A stretch of DNA of 64,000 nt from positions 1 to 64,000 of the forward strand of contig DFCS01000029.1 of the NCBI GenBank assembly GCA_002367105.1. The letters are read 5' to 3'. Position 1 is the first letter of the stretch, and the number at the start of each line of letters is the position of its first letter. The notes under the pieces are model-generated. The model ran no database searches, was not told where the DNA came from, and was given only the letters and a program-made list of their open reading frames with translations. The stretch is from Hungatella sp. UBA3048. GTDB taxonomy: Bacteria; Bacillota; Clostridia; Lachnospirales; Lachnospiraceae. Positions 23,399 to 31,238 of the stretch are shown here, in pieces. Position numbers and translations under genes: made by a program.

Positions 23399-24043
23399 CT
23401 ATGGATTGTATCCCTTGATCAGTGAAAGGCCATGGATATAGTGCTGTTCAAGAAGCTCGGACGCAAGGTCAAAATTACCAGAGCTGTAGGCGTCGACGAT
23501 ATCTCTGTGCTGTTTGATGGAGCAGGACCGGTCCTCAGCTGTGCGGATGGCAAATTTTATCAGAAGGAAGCGGATAAGATTGTATCTTTTGTAGGTTTCT
23601 TTCAAAAACTGGTTGCCGCAGAAATCAAAGAACGACTTATGAAAATGGAAGTCTGCCTCAAAGTAGGCATCGTCATCCGAAGCAACTGTCTGCTTTTTCT
23701 GATATTTTTTCAAATGCTTTGTTACTTCCTTGTCGGCACCCCTGGCAATGGTCATATTGAGGGCCACACAGGAGATGGCCGCAATGAATTCATTGATTTC
23801 TGCCGCATACCCATAGTCAAAGTTGATTACCTGGGCACCTGTTTTTGTAACCTCTTTTACGAGGCCATCCTGATAAAGCTTGTTGATAGTATCTCGCACC
23901 GGCGTGGAGGAAACCTGAAAACGCTCCTGCAGTTCTCTATTAGTAATTTTGCTTCCCAGAGGAATGGTTCCGCTCATGATTTCATTTTTTAGTATGTTGT
24001 ATAACTGTTCGCTTAGGGTCATTTTCACAAGAGTATTCTTCAT
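23399..24043 (-). CDS. GntR-family (FCD) transcriptional regulator
   Basis: The 214-residue protein has an N-terminal winged helix (LSEQLYNILKNEIMSGTIPL, LQERFQVSSTPVRDTINKLY, GLVKEVTKTGAQV) and a C-terminal all-helical FCD effector domain. The metal-site residues are visible in EADFHFHKSFFDF, IKQHRDIV and LLEQHYIHG. Such proteins are repressors released by small acids or amino acids. It is divergent from the AGCS-tpl operon with a shared 275-bp control region that holds a palindrome near the transport gene promoter, so it probably regulates tyrosine uptake and cleavage. That is inference. Confidence 0.88.
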   Translation of the reverse strand: MKNTLVKMTLSEQLYNILKNEIMSGTIPLGSKITNRELQERFQVSSTPVRDTINKLYQDGLVKEVTKTGAQVINFDYGYAAEINEFIAAISCVALNMTIARGADKEVTKHLKKYQKKQTVASDDDAYFEADFHFHKSFFDFCGNQFLKETYKRYNLIRFLLIKFAIRTAEDRSCSIKQHRDIVDAYSSGNFDLASELLEQHYIHGLSLIKGYNP

Positions 24044-24197
24044 CTTCGTCTCCTTCCTGGTTGTCTTAATTGCTTGTATTTTACAGTTTACTATAAATCA
24101 TTCTTAAAAGCAATAAAAGGGACAACTGTTGATCTGATTTGTCTTATTTCCCAGAATGTTAGGAAAATAAATATAGTTAAAAATTAAAAAATAAATA

Positions 24198-24249
24198 TTG
24201 ACATATTTGCATATTAATGTATAATAAACACAACGATGCATGATGCATC
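24198..24249 (+). promoter_or_regulatory. Promoter and palindromic operator of the AGCS-tpl operon
   Basis: TTGACA (24198-24203) and TATAAT (24220-24225) have a 16-bp spacer. Directly at the expected start is the perfect palindrome GATGCAT-G-ATGCATC (24235-24249), with a further GCATC half-site after it. This is a good candidate for repression by the divergent GntR protein. Confidence 0.7.
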
Positions 24250-24318
24250 ACGCATCACATATCAATGGAACGGAAAGAAGGTAGAAAGACAATTTAATAT
24301 GAGAAGGAGGATGGGGTA

Positions 24319-25857
24319 ATGCAACTATTTGAATGGCTGGTGCATTATATCGTAAAGATTGTAATGGCACTAAATAACCTGTTGTGGGGCGACATGTTCA
24401 TTCTGGAATTTTCAAATGGTGAAACCAAGTTCGGCATATCATTGCTGGTAATCCTATTGATTCCCGCAGGACTATATTTCACTATAAAAACGAGATTCCT
24501 GCCATTCCGGCTTTTTCCTGAAATGATTCGGGCGACTTTGAGGAAAAAAACAGGAGATGATCAGAATTCAATTTCCGGTCTTCAGGCACTGATTATCGCC
24601 ACAGCAACCCGCGTGGGTATGGGGAACCTGGCTGGCGTGGTAGCGGCTATTTCATTTGGCGGGGCAGGTGCAGTATTCTGGATGTGGGTGACTGCTATTA
24701 TAGGTTCGTCTACTTCATTCATTGAATCGACACTGGCGCAGATTTACAAAGAAAAGGATCCCCTCTATGGAGGATACAGAGGTGGACCGGCCTACTTCAT
24801 GGATAGAATCCGGTTTATTACAAAGGTGAAACATGAAGATATCTTTGTACAGGACGTTCAAAAGGAAGCAGAGTATGTGGCTATGGACGGCAACACGTAT
24901 TACATAAAGGGTTGCAAGTGCACATTCCTTGGAATTGCATTTGCACTTTCAGGTCTGCTTTGCTGGGCAGGTATCAGTCAGGTAATCGGAAACTCGGTTT
25001 CAACTGCCTTTAAAAATGCATTTGGTATTCCACAGATAACTACTACTGTGGTTCTGGTTGCTGTTTCCGCATGTATTGTTCTCCGCAAGAATGCTACAGT
25101 GAAGGTACTCGACATGGTTGTGCCAATTATGGCATGTGCCTATATCGCAATTACGTTTTTCGTCATTGCCAAGAACATTACTCAGCTTCCGGCTGTATTT
25201 GGCAACATCTTTTCTGAGGCATTTGGACTTAAACCTCTGGTAGGCGGAGGGTTGGGAGCAGTTGTCATGAATGGAGTAAAGCGCGGACTTTTTTCCAACG
25301 AAGCCGGAAGCGGCTCCGCTCCCTGTGCAGCAGCGGCTGCCGAGGTGGATCACCCGGTAACGCAGGGATTGATTCAGTCTCTGGGCGTTTTCATCGATAC
25401 CCTGGCAATCTGCAGCTGTTCCGCATTCCTGATGCTTTTGGCACCAGCTGAGGTTATCCAAGGATTAGAGGGAATGGATCTTTTGCAGGGAGCTATGAAC
25501 TATCACTTGGGTAGATTTGGTGTTGTTTTTATCGCGATTATCCTGTTCCTGTTCAGCTTTTCTACTTTTATTGGCATTCTATACTACGCGCGCAGCAATG
25601 TAGCTTATATCTTCAAGGATACATGGGCTGCTCAGACAGGGTACAAGATTTTCGCACTGGTGATGCTTTTTATCGGCGGAATCGCTGCATACAGCTTTGT
25701 GTGGGATTTAGGAGATCTCGGAGTGGGGCTGATGACCATTTTCAATATGCTGGCAATCATCCCGTTGTCAGGTCAGGCCATTGCATCGCTTAACGATTAT
25801 GAAAAGAATTTTTCAATTAAAAAGAAAAATAAAAACATTTTAAAGGAGGAATCGTAA
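24319..25857 (+). CDS. Sodium:amino-acid symporter, AGCS (AlsT-like) family
   Basis: The 512-residue protein belongs to the alanine/glycine:cation symporter family, with about eleven hydrophobic segments. The family signature is clear: QALIIATATRVGMGNLAGVV, GGPAYFM, and GVKRGLFSNEAGSGSAPCAA with the AEVDHPVTQGLIQS block. The stop codon shares a base with the tyrosine phenol-lyase start (TAATG) and the AAAGGAGG site of the lyase lies inside its 3' end, so the two are one translationally coupled unit. The pairing suggests transport of tyrosine, or exchange of its product alanine/serine-like amino acids. The substrate is inferred. Confidence 0.9.
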   Translation: MQLFEWLVHYIVKIVMALNNLLWGDMFILEFSNGETKFGISLLVILLIPAGLYFTIKTRFLPFRLFPEMIRATLRKKTGDDQNSISGLQALIIATATRVGMGNLAGVVAAISFGGAGAVFWMWVTAIIGSSTSFIESTLAQIYKEKDPLYGGYRGGPAYFMDRIRFITKVKHEDIFVQDVQKEAEYVAMDGNTYYIKGCKCTFLGIAFALSGLLCWAGISQVIGNSVSTAFKNAFGIPQITTTVVLVAVSACIVLRKNATVKVLDMVVPIMACAYIAITFFVIAKNITQLPAVFGNIFSEAFGLKPLVGGGLGAVVMNGVKRGLFSNEAGSGSAPCAAAAAEVDHPVTQGLIQSLGVFIDTLAICSCSAFLMLLAPAEVIQGLEGMDLLQGAMNYHLGRFGVVFIAIILFLFSFSTFIGILYYARSNVAYIFKDTWAAQTGYKIFALVMLFIGGIAAYSFVWDLGDLGVGLMTIFNMLAIIPLSGQAIASLNDYEKNFSIKKKNKNILKEES

Positions 25858-27263
25858 TGGATATGATGAGATTTGCACCAGAACCTTTCAAAATTAAGAT
25901 GGTAGAGCCTATGGGCAACCTTAACAAAGAAGAAAGAAAAGAAGCCATCAAGACAGCAGGATATAATACTTTCCTGCTAAAATCAGAGGAATGTTTTATT
26001 GACCTTCTGACAGATTCAGGAACAAATGCAATGAGTGACAGACAGTGGGCAGGACTGATGTTGGGTGATGAAGCCTACGGCGGCTCCAGGAACTTTTATC
26101 ATCTGGAAGAGACTGTGCAAGAATTATTTGGATTTAAATATGTAGTTCCTACTCATCAGGGACGCGGTGCAGAGAACATACTGTCTTCTCTTACCATTAA
26201 GCCAGGAGACTATGTACCGGGAAACATGTATTTTACCACAACCCGCTTCCATCAGGAACACAATGGAGCCACATTCCGCGACGTGGTTATTGACGAAGCC
26301 CATGATCCAAACGCAATCCTGGACTTCAAGGGCAATGTAGACTTAAATAAGTTCCAGGCTCTCATTGACGAAGTCGGCGCAGACAGGATCCCCTATATCT
26401 GCCTTGCTGTTACTGTAAACCTGGCAGGCGGGCAGCCCGTTTCCATGGCTAACATAAAGGCTGTATCCGAGATGGCTCATAAGTATGGCATTAAGGTAAT
26501 GTTTGATGCCACCAGATGCGTGGAGAATGCATATTTCATCAAGACAAGAGAAAAAGGCTATGAAGACAAAACCATTAAGGAAATTGTTCACGAATTGTTT
26601 TCCTATGGCGATGGCTGCACAATGTCCGGAAAGAAAGACTGTCTGACTAATATCGGCGGATTCCTTTGCATGAATGACAAAGATTTATATATCCGTGCAA
26701 CAGGTATGGTCGTACAGTATGAAGGTATGCCTACCTACGGCGGAATGGCAGGAAGAGATATGGAAGCTATGGCAATTGGTCTTAAAGAGTCAATGGAATT
26801 CAACTACATCAGCCATCGCGTAAATCAGATCCGTTACCTTGGAGAGAAGCTTGATGCTGCAGGAGTTCCTATGGTTAAGCCGAGCGGTGGTCATGCAATT
26901 TTCGTAGATGCCCGTGCATTCTTAGACCATTTGGATCAGAAAACAGATTTCCCGGCACAGGCTCTGGCAGCTGCTGTTTACGAGTACTCCGGCGTTAGAA
27001 CCATGGAGCGCGGCATAATCTCCGCAGGAAGAGACATAAAGACAGGAGAGAACCATGTTCCGAAGCTGGAGACAATCCGTCTGACCATTCCGAGAAGAGT
27101 TTATACATATGCACATCTGGACTATGTTGCTGACGCAATCATCCAGTTGTATCAGGTGAGACATGACATCAGCGGTCTTAAATGGGTATATGAGCCTGAA
27201 GTTCTGCGTTTCTTCACTGGACGCTTTGAACCAAAGAATGGAGAGTTAATTAAGGGATTCTGA
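25857..27263 (+). CDS. tpl: Tyrosine phenol-lyase (PLP-dependent)
   Basis: The enzyme splits L-tyrosine into phenol, pyruvate and ammonia. The protein (468 residues) follows the Citrobacter-type tyrosine phenol-lyase closely: NTFLLKSEECFIDLLTDSGT, GDEAYGGSRNFYHLE, PTHQGRGAEN, GNMYFTTTRFHQEHNG and LAVTVNLAGGQPVSMAN. Also present are DATRCVENAYF (Asp217, Arg220), the Schiff-base lysine in CTMSGKKD (Lys260), YEGMPTYGG and FFTGRFEP. It differs from tryptophanase at NFYHLE and TTRFHQE and lacks the tryptophanase insert. The Thr of the FTTTRFHQ motif, the Arg of MERGIISAGRD and the C-terminal Phe are tyrosine-specific features in that enzyme. Confidence in the tyrosine over tryptophan assignment is high. 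A terminator follows. Confidence 0.93.
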   Translation: MDMMRFAPEPFKIKMVEPMGNLNKEERKEAIKTAGYNTFLLKSEECFIDLLTDSGTNAMSDRQWAGLMLGDEAYGGSRNFYHLEETVQELFGFKYVVPTHQGRGAENILSSLTIKPGDYVPGNMYFTTTRFHQEHNGATFRDVVIDEAHDPNAILDFKGNVDLNKFQALIDEVGADRIPYICLAVTVNLAGGQPVSMANIKAVSEMAHKYGIKVMFDATRCVENAYFIKTREKGYEDKTIKEIVHELFSYGDGCTMSGKKDCLTNIGGFLCMNDKDLYIRATGMVVQYEGMPTYGGMAGRDMEAMAIGLKESMEFNYISHRVNQIRYLGEKLDAAGVPMVKPSGGHAIFVDARAFLDHLDQKTDFPAQALAAAVYEYSGVRTMERGIISAGRDIKTGENHVPKLETIRLTIPRRVYTYAHLDYVADAIIQLYQVRHDISGLKWVYEPEVLRFFTGRFEPKNGELIKGF

Positions 27264-27310
27264 AACTTAGTATTAATAAGATAGCCATATTCATTGTTAT
27301 AAAAATCCTC

Positions 27311-27364
27311 ACAGGCTTGCTCCGGAGTTTCATAATGAACCTCCGGAGTAAGCTCTGTTTTTGA
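27311..27364 (+). terminator. Intrinsic terminator after tpl
   Basis: The stem is built on CTCCGGAG (27320-27327) and its copy at 27341-27348, extended by TT/AA and further pairs on the outside. TTTTTG follows. Confidence 0.8.
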
Positions 27365-28691
27365 TAACAATATCTTTGAAATAATCTGTGAGAGTCCCCG
27401 CTTTTAAACTTATTATGGTAAAAGTTCATACAAAGCTTTTGTGGAGTTTTAGACTGAAATTAGATTCTATGCCAGTTTGGGGAATATTAAGAGCTGTATG
27501 GTATGACCTAAAGAAATAATTACTATGGGACTTTATGAAAGGGGTGTATCTTGATGTAGAATATAGCTTTCATATATTCTGCATGATCATGTTGATTTTC
27601 TGAACGGTTTGTTGTATACTGACATAGTAGCCAGTGCAATATCCGTTGTATATGCAACAATCGTTTGATTTTTCATGTCAATATCGACAAATACTCCCGT
27701 TTAATATATTGTTAAATTGAATATGGTATCAGGCTTTATTGGGGTCATTTGATGGTTTGCCATCGATAAATGGACTTTTTGCTTTTATATCTTTTTATGA
27801 TCTATCCTGGAAGGAGGAATATCGAATGCTTGTATTTCCATGGGCTATCTTTGAATAGAAACCTATCTAAACCTAACTAATTTGAATATGTTTCTGGTAT
27901 CATATAAACGTCTGACAAGGCAGGCAACTGTTTTTCATATCTGAATTCATTTTCTATGATTCCATTTCGTTTAATTCCATTATTAAAATTGTATTTTGTA
28001 AGTTTGTTTTTAATTATTTCGGTTTATTTTCATATAGACGGTGAGGAACTTATCCAGTGCATTTCACTGTTCCTGTGGTTTTTATCTTTTGTTTTTTTAA
28101 GTTCTTATTCATATCTTTTTCTTTATATTCTGATTTCATCTTATTCCATTATTAGCGTAATTATAAGTTTATACATTACATTTTTGAATATTGCATAGAG
28201 CAAATCTATTTATTTATTAGAGATTAAGTTACCGATAGGTTGGCGCTTTCATATGCAATTTGTTTAACCTGGTATATAGAATATCATTTTAACCATTGTT
28301 ATGAGGATATAATATATACCAAAGCATTGTCTCTACAAAAGGCAAGATCTTTCATGTGATATGAAATCTGTTATTCCTGCAATTCATGCATTTCTTCTTT
28401 TAGATCTTATTTACTTCTCCATTACATTCCACAATTTTTATCAATTAATTTCATGCAAAATAGCAATAGAATTTATCTCTATAAGTCTACGTTTTAATGG
28501 GAACAACCTGAAGGATTAAACCCTGCAGGAACCATATATCCCTTCTAGAGCAAACAGACTGTTACACTGCTGTATACCTAACTATCCCATATAATACGGA
28601 AAAATTACAGTTCTTGAGAGATCTCAATTGAATATAAGAGATTTTTCAATAAAGTCTGTTTGGAAGAAGAAAAAACAAATAGTAAGGAGTG
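27365..28691. other. Long AT-rich gene-poor stretch
   Basis: About 1.3 kb holds no supportable gene. An 80-codon hydrophobic frame (27956-28198) has no ribosome site and reads like AT-rich noise. A tiny frame (MLVFPWAIFE, about 27826-27858) has a very good GGAGGAAT site but no meaning that I can support. Minus-strand text around 27620-27700 (GVFVDIDMKNQTIVAYTTD) may be a gene remnant. The region includes direct repeat B and a 10-bp inverted repeat (28551-28560 with 28653-28662, CAAACAGACT). Confidence 0.5.
27463..27481. repeat. Direct repeat B flanking the GntR/AGCS/tpl cassette
   Basis: It has the same 19-mer as at 22950, same orientation, lying about 100 bp after the tpl terminator, with diverged similarity outside the 19-mer (GAAATTA before, AATATTAAGAG after). 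Confidence 0.7.
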
Positions 28692-28712
28692 ATGAAATTT
28701 TTCAATGAATAA
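28692..28712 (+). CDS. Six-residue upstream ORF overlapping the next start
   Basis: AAGGAGTG is ideally placed for ATG 28692, which encodes MKFFNE and stops (TAA) eight bases inside the next gene, whose ATG (28705) is in another frame. The longer gene's own ribosome site would be at an awkward 15-nt spacing, so translation may be coupled through this mini-ORF. Confidence 0.45.
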   Translation: MKFFNE

Positions 28713-31047
28713 AAGAAAATGTTTTGCTCTATTAAGTACTGCCCTGGCAGTAATGTCTGTTTCAATTCCAAGCTATGGTGCTTGGATACAAAAGGATAAC
28801 CATTGGATCTATGAGGTAGATCAGATTTATGAAAAGAAGGTTTGGAGGTTGATTGATGGGGGGTGGTACTACTTTGATGATACCGGCTATATGGTTACTG
28901 GCTGGAGACTGATTGACGGTAACTGGTATTTTTTAAACCCTGTCTCTGACGGGACAAAGGGAAAAATGCTAACCGGCTGGCAATGGATTGATGGATGTTG
29001 CTATTATCTGTCCGACCTATCTGAAAATAATCATCCCAAAGGAGCTCTGTACATAAATGAAAAAACGCCGGATGGGTATTCTGTAGATTCAATTGGTGCA
29101 TGGACCGATGAAGACGGTACAGTACAATATGTACCTGGAAAAGGGATACAAACAGTTATGGTGAAAGAGGCAGCTTCGAAAAGTAAACTTTTCGGAAGAG
29201 GTTCTGGTGGTGGTGGATCGGGGAGCCAGGGAAGCAGTACAAAAACAGATAAGGGAACTAACCCAGACAGCGGTCCCAAAGATTCGATACCAGGTGCGGG
29301 GGAATCAGAAGCTGTTCCAGGGCTGCCGGCGACGGTGGAACCCTCGGTGGAAACCAACGAACCAGAGGAGGAAAGAAAGCAGTACAGTTACACGGTACGG
29401 TATATGGATGTTAAGGATAAGACCATATTACAGGTTGCGGCTGGTACGGGTACGGAAGGAGAACTGATTGCTATCACGCAGCCGGTTATTGATGGCTATA
29501 AGCCATGTGAGGGTCAGAAGGAAAGATTTATATTGACCGAAGATCATATGCTTCTAAATATCTATTATGAGAAGGAAAGCGTAGCCTCCCCTTCAGAGGC
29601 CCGAAGGGTTGACTGGAGCCTCTATTTTATTGAAAAGGGAAATCATAGCAACGAGATACTGAAAGTCCAGCAGGGTCAGACTGAAGAGGATAGGCTCCTT
29701 GTCGTTGATTTTCCTGAAATCATTTTAGGAGCAGATCGGTATTATTATCATTCCCTTGTTTCAAGTCCGTGGAGTGTCATTGTAAACGGCAATGGGACCC
29801 AGAAATACTATATTGAGTATGAGAAAGGAAATTACCTCCAAGAAGAGGAGGAACCGGATCAGGAGGCCAAGGCCAAGCGGGAAAAATGGCTTGGAGTTGC
29901 TAAGGATGCAGATATTATGCTAAGCGGTCAGGAGCCTTCAAATCTGCAGCTTATTTCTAAGAATATAGAGGAAAGCAATGAAAGGCTTCTTAATCTGGTA
30001 TCAAAGGCTGATGGTACAGAGCGGAAAGAAATCTATCTCATTGCAATGGGGCATGTGCCAAGTACCGTGATCATAAATCAGATATTCCAAAACATTAAGA
30101 ATCTATCTGAGCTGGTCATGGATGAATTCAATATTGCTGATGAAAAATATACGGTTGTGAAGATTGGGTTTGAAAAAACCTATGATGAAAGCACCTGCAG
30201 CCACGATTATCAGGTTACAGATAAGGTCAATACCACATGTACAGAAAACGGATATAAAAAGGTCCGATGCCGGAAGTGCGGAAAAGAAGAAACTGTAATT
30301 CTGCCAGCGGCCGGCCATGTGGATTTGGATTATGACGGAATCTGTGAAGTATGTTATAGGCCAGCCAGCGAAATACCGAAAACCATGCATTACAGCATCG
30401 GAGATGTACAAGCCCGGACCATTGGAAACAAAGTCTATCTGTTCCGCTGTATCGATGAAGATTATGAGGATGCAATGGGAAACAGCCAGCGGACGGCATT
30501 GTTTCTATGTGACAGCGTGATCCGGTCAGACATACTCGAAAAAACGGGGCTAGCGGATGATAGGTTGTCCAATAAACTGAGTTTTGGATCTAATAACAAT
30601 TATAAATACTCAGAAATTCGGGAATGGCTTCTGAATCATGCGGAGGCTGATTTTATCCATGAAACCTATATCGGGATCACCAGGTCATATATAGGTGCCA
30701 CCTGGAAGAGAAGCTATGAGCAGTTCAATGATAACAGCTTGATGGCTATGAAAGAGTTGTTTCAGCTTTTACAGGATAAAGTATTTATTTTCTCAGTTGA
30801 TGAGGCACTTAAGTACCGTGATGTTCTCTGGCGGTTTAACGGAAGTGAAACCAACAATCCGGGAACACAGGTTTCCGCTTATTCTAAAGGATATTATCTT
30901 CGTACCCCGCAGGATGGCGGACTAAATGATTTTCTTTATGGAGACGGAATCTATGCAATCAGCCTGGTAGATGGAAATATCCAGCCGGTAAGTGTAAAAG
31001 AGACGAGCTTTGGAATCCGGCCAGCCATGGCAATTCCACAGGGATAG
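28705..31047 (+). CDS. Large surface protein with wall-binding repeats, MucBP-like and DUF6273-like regions
   Basis: The 780-residue protein has a signal peptide (about 1-26), then choline-binding-type repeats (about 27-155: NHWIYEV, GGWYYFDDTGYMVTGW, GNWYFLNPVSDGTKG, MLTGWQWIDG and TPDGYSVDSIGAW). A Gly/Ser linker and a Pro/Glu spacer follow. A beta-rich repeat near 225-290 (YSYTVRYMDVKDKTILQVAA, IDGYKPCEGQ, NIYYEKE) resembles MucBP domains. A Cys-rich mini-domain (CSHDYQ, CTENGYKKVRCRKCGKEE, CEVC) probably binds zinc. The C-terminal 200 residues (about 575-780: YSIGDVQARTIGNKVYLFR, WLLNHAE, TWKRSYEQF, YYLRTPQDGG, SFGIRPAMAIP) look like the DUF6273 domain of secreted clostridial proteins. 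The role is probably adhesion or wall association. No catalytic site is seen. Confidence 0.75.
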   Translation: MNKRKCFALLSTALAVMSVSIPSYGAWIQKDNHWIYEVDQIYEKKVWRLIDGGWYYFDDTGYMVTGWRLIDGNWYFLNPVSDGTKGKMLTGWQWIDGCCYYLSDLSENNHPKGALYINEKTPDGYSVDSIGAWTDEDGTVQYVPGKGIQTVMVKEAASKSKLFGRGSGGGGSGSQGSSTKTDKGTNPDSGPKDSIPGAGESEAVPGLPATVEPSVETNEPEEERKQYSYTVRYMDVKDKTILQVAAGTGTEGELIAITQPVIDGYKPCEGQKERFILTEDHMLLNIYYEKESVASPSEARRVDWSLYFIEKGNHSNEILKVQQGQTEEDRLLVVDFPEIILGADRYYYHSLVSSPWSVIVNGNGTQKYYIEYEKGNYLQEEEEPDQEAKAKREKWLGVAKDADIMLSGQEPSNLQLISKNIEESNERLLNLVSKADGTERKEIYLIAMGHVPSTVIINQIFQNIKNLSELVMDEFNIADEKYTVVKIGFEKTYDESTCSHDYQVTDKVNTTCTENGYKKVRCRKCGKEETVILPAAGHVDLDYDGICEVCYRPASEIPKTMHYSIGDVQARTIGNKVYLFRCIDEDYEDAMGNSQRTALFLCDSVIRSDILEKTGLADDRLSNKLSFGSNNNYKYSEIREWLLNHAEADFIHETYIGITRSYIGATWKRSYEQFNDNSLMAMKELFQLLQDKVFIFSVDEALKYRDVLWRFNGSETNNPGTQVSAYSKGYYLRTPQDGGLNDFLYGDGIYAISLVDGNIQPVSVKETSFGIRPAMAIPQG

Positions 31048-31055
31048 GAGGATCT

Positions 31056-31214
31056 ATGGGAATCATTATTATTATGTTTGGAATTGTTGTATTGACGTTA
31101 TCCGGTTCCTTTCTTGGTCGTATTCTTGCAGTAAATCCGGAGCAGAGGGAACTGGAAGATAAAGAACAGATGGACTGGCTGAGAAAATACCAGGAAACAA
31201 AGTATACGGGATAA
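31056..31214 (+). CDS. Small single-helix membrane peptide (52 residues)
   Basis: The ATG has a GGAGG site (GATAGGAGGATCT) and lies 9 bp after the large surface protein and 24 bp before the next one, so it is likely in the same transcript. The peptide starts MGIIIIMFGIVVLTLSG, has one membrane helix (about 2-25) and a charged cytoplasmic tail (PEQRELEDKEQMDWLRKYQ). I do not recognise a family. Its position between two wall-binding proteins suggests an accessory role in their export or in local membrane organisation, which is inference. Confidence 0.6.
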   Translation: MGIIIIMFGIVVLTLSGSFLGRILAVNPEQRELEDKEQMDWLRKYQETKYTG

Positions 31215-31238
31215 TAAAAAAGAGAAAGGGAAATGAAT

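Noticed and set aside
26000..26700. Tryptophanase instead of tyrosine phenol-lyase
   Set aside because: The motifs NFYHLE, FTTTRFHQE, LAVTVNLAGGQPVSMAN and the lack of the tryptophanase insert match tyrosine phenol-lyase.
27956..28198. 80-codon hydrophobic plus-strand frame in the gene-poor stretch
   Set aside because: AT-rich composition alone yields Ile/Leu/Ser/Tyr-rich frames. There is no ribosome site and the start is not supported.
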